A stretch of 64,000 nucleotides of DNA from Spirochaetota bacterium (GCA_022711355.1 JAKLFE010000002.1:62001-126000); one strand, 5' to 3'; shown: positions 1 through 13,762, numbered from the stretch's first letter. Program-made: numbers and translations. Notes: generated from the sequence alone by a model not told the origin.

Positions 1-1
1 T

Positions 2-676
2 ATGCCACGAAAACCGGTCAAGCCTTCTTTGCTGGTTAAGGCAGAGAATCGCCACCTCCCGCCCATCTGCCGCCTGCCCCTGACTGGGGGGCGAGCCTGC
101 CTCGACTTCGTCAACACGATCGACTGGCGCCTCGCGCCGGATCGCTTCCGCGATACTCTCCTCGAGTACGCCGACCTCCTCGCCTTCGCGCTTCGCCTCA
201 AGCTCATCGATGCGGAGGAGGAGGCGCGGCTGAGCGCCGAGGCACGGGCCGACCCCGAAGGCGCAGCCCGTGCCCTGCACCGGGCGCGCGACTTCCGCGA
301 GACCTGCAGCTCGCTGATCGATACCATAGCGGGCAGGCCGGGGAGCCCCCCAGGACTCGCAGCTCGATCCGAGGATCTCGCCCAGTTCGGGGGGGCTCGG
401 AGACAGGCGCGCTCCTCCGAGCGGCTCTGCTGGGAGGAAGGCCGCCTCGTCTCCCGTCCCCAGGTCGAGCTCGAGGGCCTCGACCGGCCCTGGCTCTGCC
501 TCGTGCGCGATGCCGAGGACCTTCTCTTCTCGGCCTTGGCGAGCCGGATCCGCGTCTGCGCCGCCGAGGGCTGCGGCTGGGCCTACCTCGACACTTCGAA
601 AAACGGCTCACGGCGCTGGTGCTCGATGCGGCTCTGCGGAAATCGCGAGAAGGCGAAGCGCTTCAAGACCAAATGA
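2..676 (+). CDS. CGNR zinc-finger protein with ABATE-like N-terminal domain
   Basis: A 224-residue soluble protein. The C-terminus carries a CGNR zinc finger with cysteines at about 186, 191, 207 and 212, the last being the C of the CGNR motif itself. The N-terminal part (about 25-170) matches the ABATE (stress-induced transcription regulator-like) arrangement, with a G-x-x-CLDFVNT-type segment near residues 30-40. Members of this family are presumed DNA-binding regulators; no target is known and none is suggested here. The ATG lies at the window edge, so upstream signals cannot be seen. It converges on gyrA. Confidence 0.8.
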   Translation: MPRKPVKPSLLVKAENRHLPPICRLPLTGGRACLDFVNTIDWRLAPDRFRDTLLEYADLLAFALRLKLIDAEEEARLSAEARADPEGAARALHRARDFRETCSSLIDTIAGRPGSPPGLAARSEDLAQFGGARRQARSSERLCWEEGRLVSRPQVELEGLDRPWLCLVRDAEDLLFSALASRIRVCAAEGCGWAYLDTSKNGSRRWCSMRLCGNREKAKRFKTK

Positions 677-703
677 AGTGAGGCAGGAGCTTCCCATCTC
701 CAT

Positions 704-719
704 TGTTTCACGTGGAACA
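704..719. promoter_or_regulatory. parS-like ParB binding site (one mismatch)
   Basis: The 16-mer TGTTTCACGTGGAACA differs at one base from the perfect palindrome 46 bases downstream. This is the well-known parS consensus bound by chromosomal ParB/Spo0J. It lies about 5 kb from dnaA, where parS sites are expected. parA and parB are not in the window. Confidence 0.85.
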
Positions 720-747
720 AAAAAGGCCGCCCTCGCCGGGCGGCCTT
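719..747 (-). terminator. Rho-independent terminator of gyrA
   Basis: Stem GGCCGCCC (725-732) pairs with GGGCGGCC (738-745) across a 5-base loop. On the minus strand it is followed by six T (719-724), a classical intrinsic terminator 27 bases past the gyrA stop. It may also stop plus-strand transcription of the CGNR gene, with a weaker U tract. Confidence 0.85.
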
Positions 748-749
748 CG

Positions 750-765
750 TGTTTCACGTGAAACA
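750..765. promoter_or_regulatory. parS site (perfect palindrome)
   Basis: TGTTTCACGTGAAACA is a perfect 16-base palindrome identical to the Bacillus subtilis parS consensus. It sits between the gyrA stop and the gyrA terminator, so it would be transcribed as part of the gyrA 3' end. Confidence 0.9.
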
Positions 766-773
766 GGTTGGGG

Positions 774-3353
<2,580 letters not shown>

Positions 3354-3365
3354 CGAGCTCTGTCC

Positions 3366-5567
<2,202 letters not shown>

Positions 5568-5652
5568 TTACTACTACATGAAAATGGGGTATCGAAGGGG
5601 AATTTTGGAGAATTTTGTCCTTTCACGACTCCTGCGAGATGAGGAGAGCTCC

Positions 5653-5682
5653 TTGATATACTGTGGATAACTTGTGTATACA
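5653..5682 (+). promoter_or_regulatory. Predicted dnaA promoter overlapping DnaA boxes
   Basis: -35 TTGATA (5653-5658) and -10 TATACA (5677-5682) are 18 bases apart. The DnaA box TGTGGATAA (5662-5670) lies in the spacer and the box-like TGTGTATAC (5673-5681) overlaps the -10. This geometry suggests autorepression by DnaA, which is inference. An alternative -10, TATACT, is at 5657-5662. Confidence 0.5.
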
Positions 5683-5705
5683 GGACGCTTCACGAGGGGT
5701 AGTCG

Positions 5706-7103
5706 ATGGGCAGCTGGAACTATAGCGTATTCTTCAACGAGGCCATGAACCAGGCCAAGGCCGAGCTCGGCGAGCACGAGTTCGCCATGTGGTTCAACAT
5801 CGAGTACGATTCCTCGAGCGAGAGCTCCATAGTCGTCCGCGTGCCTTCCAGCTTCTACCGGGACCAGCTCATCCGCCAATACCAGAAGTACCTCGAGGGC
5901 AAGCTCTTCGACCTGACCGGCAAGCACCTGGGCCTGGAATTCGTCGTAGTCAAGCCGAGCGGCCAGGCCTCCGTCCCGGGCGAGACCGCTCCCGCGCCAG
6001 CGCCCGGCCCAGCACCCTCGCTGGAGGCGAGCCCGACAAAGCCGGTCGAGCGGGTCAAGGTCAAGCACCACCAGCTCAGGACGGATTACACGTTCGAAAA
6101 TTTCGTCATAGGCGACAATAACGGCTTCGCGGCCAACGCCGCCCTGGCCATCTCCAAGAATCCCGGCACCTCGTATAATCCTTTCCTAATATACGGTGGC
6201 GTCGGCCTCGGAAAAACCCACCTCATGCAGTCGATCGGCAACCGGGTCTGGGCCGAGAACTCCAAGGCTCGGGTCATCTGCATCACGGCCGAGGAGTTCA
6301 CGAACGAGTTCATCCAATCGATCCACGACAAGACGGCCCAGAACTTCAAGAACAAGTACCGCTTCGTCGACGTCCTCCTCATCGACGATATCCACTTCCT
6401 CCAGAACAAGATGGGCAGCCAGGAGGAGCTCTTCCACACCTTCAACGCCCTCTATGACGCCAACAAGCAGATGGTCTTCACCTGCGACCGCCCCGTTTCC
6501 GAGCTCAAGAACCTCAACGACCGCCTCCGCAGCCGCTTCGAGCGGGGCCTCAACGTCGACCTCCAGCCCCCCAACTTCGAGACCCGCTGCGCCATCCTGA
6601 AGAAGAAGGTCGAGGCGGGCCGCGTCGCGGTCCCCGACGAGGTGGTGGAGATCATCGCCAAGAACATCTCCACCAACGTCCGCGACCTCGAGGCCGCCCT
6701 GACCAAGCTCCTGGCCTACTCGGAGCTCGTGCGCAAGGACATCACCCTCGAGATAGCCCAGCACCAGCTCAAGGACATCTTCAGCCAGTCCAAGCACGGC
6801 AACGTCACTATCGAAGGCATCCTCCGGGCCGTGGCCGACCAGTACAAGCTCTCCTTCTCGGACCTCAAGGGAAAGAAGCGGACGAAGAACATAGCCTTTC
6901 CCCGGCAGGTAGCCATGTATATAGCCCGGGAGATCACCGAGTACTCGACGACGGAGCTCGGCTTCGAATTCGGGGGCAGGGACCATACGACGGTCATGCA
7001 CGCCTGCCAGAAGATAGAGGAAAGGCTCAAGCTCGATCCGAATCTCGAGAGCTCCATCCAAAGCCTCGTGCGGACCATCAAGGAATACAGCTCGAAGGCA
7101 TAA
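5706..7103 (+). CDS. dnaA: Chromosomal replication initiator protein DnaA
   Basis: 465 residues. Domain I at the N-terminus (WF-type fold, residues 1-85) is followed by a Pro/Ala-rich linker. The AAA+ domain carries Walker A GGVGLGKT at about 164-171 and Walker B LLIDDIHF with the acidic pair near 227-228. The C-terminal helix-turn-helix domain has the DnaA signature GGRDHTTVMHAC. The ATG is preceded by GAGGGG at a normal distance. DnaA binds the 9-mer boxes seen on both sides of its gene and melts the origin. It is read away from gyrB toward dnaN. Confidence 0.98.
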   Translation: MGSWNYSVFFNEAMNQAKAELGEHEFAMWFNIEYDSSSESSIVVRVPSSFYRDQLIRQYQKYLEGKLFDLTGKHLGLEFVVVKPSGQASVPGETAPAPAPGPAPSLEASPTKPVERVKVKHHQLRTDYTFENFVIGDNNGFAANAALAISKNPGTSYNPFLIYGGVGLGKTHLMQSIGNRVWAENSKARVICITAEEFTNEFIQSIHDKTAQNFKNKYRFVDVLLIDDIHFLQNKMGSQEELFHTFNALYDANKQMVFTCDRPVSELKNLNDRLRSRFERGLNVDLQPPNFETRCAILKKKVEAGRVAVPDEVVEIIAKNISTNVRDLEAALTKLLAYSELVRKDITLEIAQHQLKDIFSQSKHGNVTIEGILRAVADQYKLSFSDLKGKKRTKNIAFPRQVAMYIAREITEYSTTELGFEFGGRDHTTVMHACQKIEERLKLDPNLESSIQSLVRTIKEYSSKA

Positions 7104-7396
7104 GCGTCCTGAAACTAGGTCCTTTTTGTGGACAGTCCCCGCTCCTGTGGGAATGTGGACGCCGCGGTAGCGGGTACGCAGACTTTTCCACAAGTACTAA
7201 GTATATAAATAATAAACAATTATCTGTATTATTAACATATAGTATTCCCTTATTACTATTGTTACTGTTTATATAAAAAGGTTAATGGAGATAAAGAGAG
7301 AAGCATGGAAGATACGGAGCCCGAGCAACGGGTTTTTCGCTTTCCTACTCGATGGATGGCGGCAGTTCTGATACTATGCCCTATGGGGGGAAACCT
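7104..7396. other. dnaA-dnaN intergenic region, right half of candidate oriC with AT-rich unwinding element
   Basis: 293 bases without a gene. The first part is GC-rich with DnaA-box-like 9-mers TGTGGACAG (7127-7135), TGTGGGAAT (7146-7154), TGTGGACGC (7154-7162) and TTTTCCACA (7184-7192). It is followed by an abrupt AT-rich stretch at about 7193-7290, highly unusual for this GC-rich DNA, which fits a duplex unwinding element. The minus strand of 7250-7267 reads as six triplets of the N-A-A/G type (CAG TAA CAA TAG TAA TAA), resembling DnaA-trios in the expected orientation, though about 58 bases from the nearest box. The dnaN promoter is probably in here too. Confidence 0.75.
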
Positions 7397-8500
7397 ATGA
7401 AGTTCACCTGTGAAAAGAACGCCTTCGCCCGGGAAATCTCCTTCGCCCAGGAGATCATAGCCTCGAAGAACGCGCTTTCCATCATGTCCAACGTCCTCCT
7501 CGAGGCGCAGGAAGGCTCTCTTTCGATTAAGGCGACCGATATCAAGGTGAGCTTCGAGACGACCATACCCGTCGATACGAGCGAGCCGGGCTCCATCACC
7601 GTCTTCTGCGACAAGCTCTCCGGCATCCTCTCCTCGATTCCCGAGGGAGATATAGCGATCGAGCAGGACGACTCCAAGGTCGTCGTCAAGCCGACCTTCA
7701 AGAAGGTCCGCTTCCAGCTCAAGACCATCTCGAGCGAGAAATTCCCCGAGCTCCCCGCCGCCCCCGAGGAGGCCTTCTTCTCCATCCCCGCCAAAGAGTT
7801 CAAGGAGATGATCTCCCAGACGGTATTCGCCGTCTCCGACGACGAGACCCGCTACTTCATGAACGGCGTCTACATGGAGCGGGTCGAGGGAGGCCTGGTC
7901 CTCGTGGCGACCGACGGCCGCCGCCTCTCCTACGTGAAGCGGGAGTTCGACGCGGTCATTCCCGAGTTCAAGGGAATCATCGTGCCGCCCAAGGTCCTCT
8001 CCCTGGTGCAGAAGCGGGCCCCCGACGAGGGCCTGGTCGAGCTCGCCGTCACCGACAAGAGCCTCTTCCTCCGCTTCGGCTCCTACCGGGTCTCCTCGGT
8101 CCTCATCGAGGGGCAGTTCCCGAACTACCAGAAGGTCATACCCGAGTCGCAGAAGAACAGCGTCTCCCTCAAGCGCTCCGACCTCCTCGACGCCCTCAGG
8201 CGCGTCTCCATCTTCGTCGAGCAGAAGTCCCGCAGGACCTTCTTCGGCCTCTCGAACGGCTCCCTCGTCCTCTCCTCCGAGGAGAGCGAGATCGGCACCG
8301 CCCGCGAGGAGCTGCCCTGCGCCTACGAGGGTCCGGAGGCGACGATCGCCCTCAACTACAAGTACGTCGAGGAGCCCCTCAAGGTCATCGATACCGAGGA
8401 TATCCTCATCGAGTTCACCGAGCCCAACCGGGCCATCACCGTCTCGCCCTCCCCGCGCTCCGATTACTTCCACATCGTGATGCCGATGCAGATCGAGTAG
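7397..8500 (+). CDS. dnaN: DNA polymerase III beta sliding clamp
   Basis: 367 residues, the family length, starting at the ATG of MKFTCEKNAF. A more upstream in-frame ATG at 7352 would add 15 unrelated residues; the chosen ATG has a GGGGGG Shine-Dalgarno-like run six bases before it. The three-fold repeated clamp fold is recognisable, with the family-typical C-terminal end HIVMPMQIE. The clamp encircles DNA and tethers polymerase III. It is the first gene of a dnaN-recF-DUF721 cluster. Confidence 0.96.
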   Translation: MKFTCEKNAFAREISFAQEIIASKNALSIMSNVLLEAQEGSLSIKATDIKVSFETTIPVDTSEPGSITVFCDKLSGILSSIPEGDIAIEQDDSKVVVKPTFKKVRFQLKTISSEKFPELPAAPEEAFFSIPAKEFKEMISQTVFAVSDDETRYFMNGVYMERVEGGLVLVATDGRRLSYVKREFDAVIPEFKGIIVPPKVLSLVQKRAPDEGLVELAVTDKSLFLRFGSYRVSSVLIEGQFPNYQKVIPESQKNSVSLKRSDLLDALRRVSIFVEQKSRRTFFGLSNGSLVLSSEESEIGTAREELPCAYEGPEATIALNYKYVEEPLKVIDTEDILIEFTEPNRAITVSPSPRSDYFHIVMPMQIE

Positions 8501-8524
8501 GGCCGCCGGCCGCGCAGGGCCGCC

Positions 8525-9622
8525 ATGCCGTTCATCAGCCTGAGCCTTTCCTCGTTCCGGAACCTCGCGGACGACGAGATCCCGGTCGAGGCGGACCGGG
8601 TCTTCCTCGTGGGCGAGAACGGCCAGGGCAAGACGAACTTCCTCGAGGCCCTGTACTACCTCTCCTACGGCTCGAGCTTCCGCGGCCCGGTGGACGGGGA
8701 AGCCTCGCGGCGGGGCGGCGAGGGCTTCTGCCTCCGCGGCACCTCCCTCGAGCGAGGCGCCGCCGCGGGCCTGCCCCCGAGCGAGGTACGCGTGGCCTGG
8801 GACGGCAGGTCCAAGGCCATTTCCCTGAACGGCAAGGCCCTCCGCGACCGCAAGGAGCTGGTGGAGCTCAATCCCTCGGTGGTCTTCTGCCACGAGGACT
8901 ACGCCTTCGCGGCCGGCGAGCCAGAGCGGCGGCGCTTCTTCTTCGACCAGACCGCCAGCCTCGTGGCCCTGGGCTACATCGACGCGCTCCGCGACTACCG
9001 GCGGGCCCTCAAGCAGCGGAACAGCATCCTGAAAGGCGGCCAGGGCCGGGAGGAGATCCTCGATCTCCTGGACCAGCAGTTCGCCGCCCTCGGCCTCGCC
9101 CTCATGGAGGCGCGGTCCCGGCTCCAGGCCGAGTTCGACGGCCGCTTCGCCCTCCGCTACGAGGCCGTCTCCCTCCTGGGCAAGGAAGTGCGGCTCCGCT
9201 ACCGGCCGAGCTGGCCGGACGAGGGCGGCCTCGACGCCGTCCTGGCGAAGCTCCGCGCGAAGCGGCCCGAGGAGTACGCCCTGGGCACGAGCCTCTCCGG
9301 ACCCCACCGCGACCGCTGGAGCTTCGTCTCCGAGGGGGTCGACTTCGCCTCCACCGCCTCGACCGGACAGCTCCGCCTCCTCTCGCTGACCCTCCGCATG
9401 GTCCAGGCCGAGCACTACACCGCCCTCACCGGGCGGCTCCCGGTCCTCCTCCTCGACGACGTCCTCCTCGAGCTGGACCGGGGCAAGCGCAAGCGCTTCC
9501 TCGAGCTCCTGCCCGAGGCCGCCCAGGCCTTCTTCACGTTCCTCCCGGGCGAGCCCTGGGAGGACTACCGGACGAGCTCCACCCTGGTCTACGAGGTGCG
9601 CGATGGGCGATTCGCGAGTTAA
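8525..9622 (+). CDS. recF: DNA replication and repair protein RecF
   Basis: 365 residues, an SMC/ABC-type ATPase that loads RecA at gaps with RecO and RecR. Walker A GENGQGKT is at residues 30-37. The signature-like segment STGQLRLLSLTLRMVQAEH and Walker B LLLDDVLLELD lie in the C-terminal third, in the right order and spacing for RecF. It begins 24 bases after dnaN and its 3' end overlaps the next gene by 20 bases, so the genes are probably co-translated. Confidence 0.95.
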   Translation: MPFISLSLSSFRNLADDEIPVEADRVFLVGENGQGKTNFLEALYYLSYGSSFRGPVDGEASRRGGEGFCLRGTSLERGAAAGLPPSEVRVAWDGRSKAISLNGKALRDRKELVELNPSVVFCHEDYAFAAGEPERRRFFFDQTASLVALGYIDALRDYRRALKQRNSILKGGQGREEILDLLDQQFAALGLALMEARSRLQAEFDGRFALRYEAVSLLGKEVRLRYRPSWPDEGGLDAVLAKLRAKRPEEYALGTSLSGPHRDRWSFVSEGVDFASTASTGQLRLLSLTLRMVQAEHYTALTGRLPVLLLDDVLLELDRGKRKRFLELLPEAAQAFFTFLPGEPWEDYRTSSTLVYEVRDGRFAS

Positions 9623-10115
9623 GGACGTCTCCGCCCTCCTCGCCGCCTACTTCGACGAGGACAAGCTGCGCAAGGGCGGGCAGTACGCCGAGCTTTTCCG
9701 CGGCTGGGAGCGGATAGCCGGGGAGCGGCTCTCCGCCCATTCGAAGGTCAGGGACATCGAGAACGGGATCCTCGTGATCCAGGCCGAGCATCCCGGCTGG
9801 ATCCAGCTCCTCCAGTTCAGGCAGGCCCAGATGCTCGAGGAGGCCAAGGCCCTCTTCCCCGAGCTGGGGCTCCGGGGCATCTCCTTCCGCCTCGGCTCGG
9901 CCGGCGAAGGCGCCGGCCCCTCGGGGGAGGGAAGGCGCCCGGGGCCCTTCGGCCCCCAGGGCAGGGCCCCCGCCGAGGGTCCCGAGCCCCCGGCGGTGCA
10001 GGCGGAGGAGGGGGAAGGGCCGGGAGCGGCCCCCGCTCCCTCCCTCGAGGACATCGCCGATCCCCGGCTGCGGGCCCTCCTCGGCGAGCTGAAGAAGACC
10101 GTCGAGGGCGAGTAG
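9603..10115 (+). CDS. DUF721 (DciA-like) protein
   Basis: 170 residues. Residues 1-100 form the DUF721 fold, with a conserved W-x-x-IAGERLSAHSK segment and the hydrophobic LVIQAEHPGWIQLLQ stretch. The last 70 residues are Gly/Pro/Glu-rich and probably disordered. DciA proteins of this family help load the replicative helicase in bacteria lacking DnaC, and the location directly after recF near oriC fits that role. Assignment to helicase loading is by family, not shown by the sequence alone. Confidence 0.85.
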   Translation: MGDSRVKDVSALLAAYFDEDKLRKGGQYAELFRGWERIAGERLSAHSKVRDIENGILVIQAEHPGWIQLLQFRQAQMLEEAKALFPELGLRGISFRLGSAGEGAGPSGEGRRPGPFGPQGRAPAEGPEPPAVQAEEGEGPGAAPAPSLEDIADPRLRALLGELKKTVEGE

Positions 10116-10131
10116 GGGACCTGGGGATCCG

Positions 10132-10160
10132 TTGACGAAGGGGGGCCGAATCCGTATACT
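10132..10160 (+). promoter_or_regulatory. Strong sigma-70 type promoter of rpmH
   Basis: -35 TTGACG (10132-10137) and -10 TATACT (10155-10160) with a 17-base spacer, each one mismatch from consensus. Transcription would start near 10167, about 80 bases before rpmH. Confidence 0.85.
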
Positions 10161-10246
10161 TCCACGGAATACCTATCGAACCGACCGGCCGCCCCGAGCC
10201 CTTGCCCGGAGCGACCGTCGCCCATACGACCGAAGGAGTCTGGACC

Positions 10247-10402
10247 ATGAAGCGCACCTACCAGCCCAGCAAGACCCGCCGAACGAGGAAGTTCGGCTTC
10301 CGCGCCCGCATGAAGACCAAGGGCGGCCGCCTCGTCCTCAAGAGGCGCCGGGCCAAGGGGCGGCTCAAGCTGACCGCCTCCGACGAGAAGAAGCCGTACT
10401 GA
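10247..10402 (+). CDS. rpmH: 50S ribosomal protein L34
   Basis: 51 residues, highly basic, with the invariant N-terminus [12 protein letters not shown] and the GF-x-x-RM segment. A longer reading from 10202 is rejected because the family always begins MKRT. A GAAGGAGT Shine-Dalgarno lies at 10232-10239. L34 is part of the large ribosomal subunit. It heads the conserved rpmH-rnpA-yidD-yidC-jag cluster. Confidence 0.97.
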   Translation: MKRTYQPSKTRRTRKFGFRARMKTKGGRLVLKRRRAKGRLKLTASDEKKPY

Positions 10403-10430
10403 GCGGTCCCGCGGGGGACGAGGCATCGAG

Positions 10431-10775
10431 ATCCCCGGGCACGGCTTTTCCAAGGACGAGCGGATCCGAAAGCGCGCCGAGATCGAGAGGATCTTCGGCG
10501 CGGGGGCCCGGTTCTCCTGCAAGGGCATGCGGTTGCACGTTCTGCCGAACGCCCTCGCGGTAAACCGGGCCGTTTTCGTTCCGGTCCGCTCCTATCCCGA
10601 TTCGGTCTCGCGGAATCGGGCGAGGCGGCTGGCCAGGGAGTGCTGGCGCCTGGGCAAGGAGCTGCTCTCGCCCGGGCACGACGTCGTCGTCGTCCTCTAT
10701 CCCGGCACCGACGAATTCCGTTCCCGCCGTTCCCAGCTCGAACGACTCCTCCGCCAGGCGGGGCTCTATGCCTAG
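10431..10775 (+). CDS. rnpA: Ribonuclease P protein component, apparent non-canonical AUC start
   Basis: About 114 residues if read from ATC 10431, the usual RnpA length. The protein subunit of RNase P helps the RNA subunit process tRNA precursors. The conserved elements are [17 protein letters not shown] near the N-terminus and the RNR-type signature [13 protein letters not shown]. The frame is open from 10374, yet contains no ATG, GTG or TTG before the internal ATG at 10527. Starting there would remove 32 residues including the conserved N-terminal region. A GGGGACGAGG purine tract (10414-10423) sits about seven bases before ATC 10431; ATC 10425 is closer and less likely. The 3' end overlaps yidD by 8 bases. 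A base error is the main alternative. Confidence 0.85.
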   Translation: MPGHGFSKDERIRKRAEIERIFGAGARFSCKGMRLHVLPNALAVNRAVFVPVRSYPDSVSRNRARRLARECWRLGKELLSPGHDVVVVLYPGTDEFRSRRSQLERLLRQAGLYA

Positions 10776-11004
10776 GGCCGCGTCGCGGCGACTCCTCGCC
10801 GTCCCGCTGATCGCCCTGGTCAAGGCGTACCGCGCCTTCATATCCCCGCTCAAGCCTCCGTCCTGCCGCTTCTATCCGACCTGCTCCGCCTACGCGATAG
10901 AGGCTTTGACGAAATACGGGCCCTGCAAGGGCCTGCGGCTCAGCCTGAAGCGGATACTCCGCTGCCATCCATTCAATCCGGGAGGCTTTGACCCAGTACC
11001 ATGA
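10768..11004 (+). CDS. yidD: YidD family membrane protein insertion factor
   Basis: 78 residues. The family core is clear: [21 protein letters not shown], the CSAYAIEAL segment and the C-terminal [14 protein letters not shown]. YidD proteins are small membrane-associated proteins thought to help YidC-dependent insertion. Overlaps rnpA by 8 bases and yidC by 4 (ATGA), so translation is probably coupled through the cluster. Confidence 0.95.
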   Translation: MPRAASRRLLAVPLIALVKAYRAFISPLKPPSCRFYPTCSAYAIEALTKYGPCKGLRLSLKRILRCHPFNPGGFDPVP

Positions 11005-12884
11005 GTAACATCTACGACAACAACCCCAAGGGCGATAAGCGGACCCTCATCGCGGTCGTGCTCTCGGTCATCGTCATCACCGCGGGCTTCATGATCCAGG
11101 GCGCCCTCTTCCCGCCCGCGGCCAAGACCGCCGCCCCCGCGGCTCCGGCTGCCGCGGCGAGCCCCCAGCCGGCCCAGGCTCCGGCGGCCGCCCCGGCCGC
11201 CGCGTCCGCGGTCAGGGCGGCCCAGGCCAGCCCGGCGGCCGCCAAGGATCCCGCGTCCGCGGCCATCGAGGCTCCCCTCGCCGAGCGGAGCTACACGATC
11301 TCCACGGACCTCCTCGAGGCGGTCTTCACGAACAGGGGCGGCGACCTCGTCTCGCTCAAGCTCAAGAAGCACAAGGACAAGAACGGGGCCGTCGATCTCG
11401 TCGTGGCCGGCGACGCCGGCTCGGGCGGGCTCTCGGTGGCCTTCGGGCCCTACGGGACCGCGCCCGTCTCCGAGCTCATGAACGCCCGCATGATCGACGA
11501 GAAGACCATCGAGTTCTCGCGGACCTTCGTCGCGGAGCTGCCCGGGAAGCCCGAGGGCCAGAGCTTCGTCTACAAGAAGGCCTACTCCCTGCGGGACGGC
11601 GAGTACCTCTTCGGCATGGCGATCACCCTCGAGAACTCGGTCAACGAGTACCTGCCCCTGGATCGGGCCGGTGCCGCCTATACGGTGACGATGGGCCCCC
11701 AGATCGGGCCTCGGCTCAGCGACCTGTCCAAGAACGCCCGCGCCGATTTCCGCAAGTACATAACCTACTCGGGCGGGAAGAAGCGCGAGGAGAAGGTCAA
11801 GCCCGGCATAGCCTTCGTGCCAAAGGAGCAGCCGACCTGGGTGGCCCTCTCCGGCAAGTACTTCAGCTTCGTCGCGGTGCCCGAGCTCGCCGGCTTCACG
11901 CCGACCTTCCTCACCGAGGCCGATCCCGCGGTGGTCCAGAAGAACCTGGTCGCCCTCTCCCGGCCCGCGATCAAGGCCAGCGCCCAGACCGACTCGTACT
12001 ACTTCTACTTCGGGCCCAAGACCAACGCCGAGCTGTCGAAGTACGACTACGCGGACCGGAACGCCTTCGGGCGCTCGGGCTTCAACCTCGAGCAGGCCAT
12101 GGACAGCTCGGGCATGCTGACCTGGCTCGAGAACATCCTCAAGTTCTGCCTCAAGATCTTCTACAAGCTCACGCCGAACTACGGCGTGGCGATCATCCTG
12201 GTCACCATCCTCGTCAAGGCGGTCATGTTCCCCCTCACGAAGAAGGGCTCGATCGCCTCGGCCAAGATGCAGGAGTACCAGCCCCAGATCCAGGAGCTCC
12301 AGGCCAAGTACAAGGCGAATCCGCAGAAGCTGAACATGGAGATGGCGGAGTTCTACAAGCGGGAAGGCTACAACCCCATGTCGGGCTGCCTCCCCCTCCT
12401 CATCCAGTTCCCCATCTTCATCGCCATGTACAACCTCTTCAACAACCACTTCGACCTGCGCGGCGCCCTGTTCATACCCGGCTGGATCCCCGACCTCTCC
12501 CAGCCCGAGGCGATCTATAGCTTCGCGCCGATCAACCTCTTCGTCTTCAAGCTGAGCGCCATCCGCGTCCTGCCGGTGATCTACCTCCTGTCGCAGCTCT
12601 TCTACGGCAAGTTCACCCAGACCCAGGCCTCGGGCCAGACCGCCGCGCAGATGAAGTTCATGATGTACGGCATGCCGATCATGTTCTTCTTCATCCTCTA
12701 CGACGTGCCCTCCGGCCTCTTGATCTACTGGATATTCTCGAACCTCATCCAGATCGCCCAGCAGGTCGTCATCAACGACATCTTGAAGAAGCGCAAGCTC
12801 GAGCTGGCCGCGGCCGGCGGAGCGCCCGCCGGGGCCAAGCTCAACAAGATCGCCCCCAACAAGGGCAAGGGAAAGAAGAAGTAA
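11001..12884 (+). CDS. yidC: Membrane protein insertase YidC
   Basis: 627 residues. An N-terminal membrane anchor (about 16-36) is followed by a long Ala/Pro linker, a periplasmic beta-rich domain (about 90-350) of the Gram-negative type, and the conserved five-helix insertase core (about 370-600) with [23 protein letters not shown]-like and [17 protein letters not shown]-like segments. The tail is Lys-rich, as expected for ribosome contact. The large periplasmic domain implies a two-membrane cell envelope. It inserts and folds inner-membrane proteins alone or with SecYEG. Confidence 0.97.
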   Translation: MSNIYDNNPKGDKRTLIAVVLSVIVITAGFMIQGALFPPAAKTAAPAAPAAAASPQPAQAPAAAPAAASAVRAAQASPAAAKDPASAAIEAPLAERSYTISTDLLEAVFTNRGGDLVSLKLKKHKDKNGAVDLVVAGDAGSGGLSVAFGPYGTAPVSELMNARMIDEKTIEFSRTFVAELPGKPEGQSFVYKKAYSLRDGEYLFGMAITLENSVNEYLPLDRAGAAYTVTMGPQIGPRLSDLSKNARADFRKYITYSGGKKREEKVKPGIAFVPKEQPTWVALSGKYFSFVAVPELAGFTPTFLTEADPAVVQKNLVALSRPAIKASAQTDSYYFYFGPKTNAELSKYDYADRNAFGRSGFNLEQAMDSSGMLTWLENILKFCLKIFYKLTPNYGVAIILVTILVKAVMFPLTKKGSIASAKMQEYQPQIQELQAKYKANPQKLNMEMAEFYKREGYNPMSGCLPLLIQFPIFIAMYNLFNNHFDLRGALFIPGWIPDLSQPEAIYSFAPINLFVFKLSAIRVLPVIYLLSQLFYGKFTQTQASGQTAAQMKFMMYGMPIMFFFILYDVPSGLLIYWIFSNLIQIAQQVVINDILKKRKLELAAAGGAPAGAKLNKIAPNKGKGKKK

Positions 12885-12917
12885 GCGAAGCGCAATCACT
12901 CTCTCAGGAGAAAAGAT

Positions 12918-13613
12918 ATGGTGTATGAGTTCGAAGGGCGGAGCGAGAAGGAAGCCATCGACGCCGCGGCCGAGGAGCTCGGCCTCGAGCGCGACGGCTT
13001 CGACGTCGAGATCCTCGAATCGCAGTCGGGCGGCATCTTCAAGAAGGGCAAGGTGCGCATCCGCGTCCATACCCGCGACGCCGCCCCCTCCCCGGCCCGG
13101 GCTCCCTCGCCCGCGGCCCCGCGCCGAGAGGTCCTCGACAATCCCCCGCCCGCCGACGAGTTCGAGGCGAAGGTCCTCGAGTTCACGAAGAAGCTGATCG
13201 AGGGCATGGGCTATACCTGCGAGGTGGCCATCCTCTTCCGCGAGGAGAAGAAGGTCGGCGTCCGGATCGACAGCGAGCACGCCTCGATCATCATCGGGAA
13301 GAAGGGCAAGAACCTCGACGCCCTCCAGCTCCTGGTCAACGTCTACGCGGGCCGCCTCGGCCGGGAGGACACCCGGGTCATCCTCGACTCGGAGAACTAC
13401 CGGATCCGCCGCGAGGAGTCCCTCGTGCGCCTGGCCTACGAGACGGCCGAGCAGGTGCGCCGCAACCGGCAGTCGGTCCTCCTCGAGCCGATGAACCCCT
13501 TCGAGCGCCGCATCATCCACACGACCCTCAACGACATCGTGGACATCGAGACGAAGAGCGAGGGCGAGGGCCTGTACAAGCAGGTCCGCGTGAGCTTCCG
13601 CGGCAGGGCTTGA
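12918..13613 (+). CDS. jag: Jag/KhpB RNA-binding protein
   Basis: 231 residues with the three expected parts: a Jag-N domain (1-50, KEAIDAAAEELGL and GIFKKGKVRIRV), a Pro-rich linker, a KH domain (about 85-150, with the loop IIGKKGKNLDALQ) and an R3H domain (about 165-230, with the R-x-x-x-H signature in ERRIIHTTL). The start is set by AGGAG six to eight bases upstream. Family members bind RNA and affect cell division and elongation. It is the last gene before a strong terminator. Confidence 0.95.
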   Translation: MVYEFEGRSEKEAIDAAAEELGLERDGFDVEILESQSGGIFKKGKVRIRVHTRDAAPSPARAPSPAAPRREVLDNPPPADEFEAKVLEFTKKLIEGMGYTCEVAILFREEKKVGVRIDSEHASIIIGKKGKNLDALQLLVNVYAGRLGREDTRVILDSENYRIRREESLVRLAYETAEQVRRNRQSVLLEPMNPFERRIIHTTLNDIVDIETKSEGEGLYKQVRVSFRGRA

Positions 13614-13640
13614 GCCCTAAGCCTTCCCCGGAGGAAGGCC

Positions 13641-13680
13641 GCCCCCGAGCAGCGCCCGCGCCGCTCGGGGGCCATTTTTA
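13641..13680 (+). terminator. Intrinsic terminator after jag
   Basis: A perfect 10-bp stem GCCCCCGAGC / GCTCGGGGGC (13641-13650 with 13663-13672) is followed by CATTTTTA. A smaller hairpin GCCTTCC/GGAAGGC precedes it at 13621-13639. Confidence 0.85.
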
Positions 13681-13762
13681 TGAGGCGGTTGAAGGGATGG
13701 CAGAGCCAGCTTCCGGGTAGTACAGTCGTAGCAGGGCGCGGTGAGGCGCCCGCGGAGGATGC

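Noticed and set aside
10527-10775. 82-residue RnpA starting at the internal ATG
   Set aside because: It would remove the conserved N-terminal part of the RNase P protein; the upstream frame encodes that part clearly.
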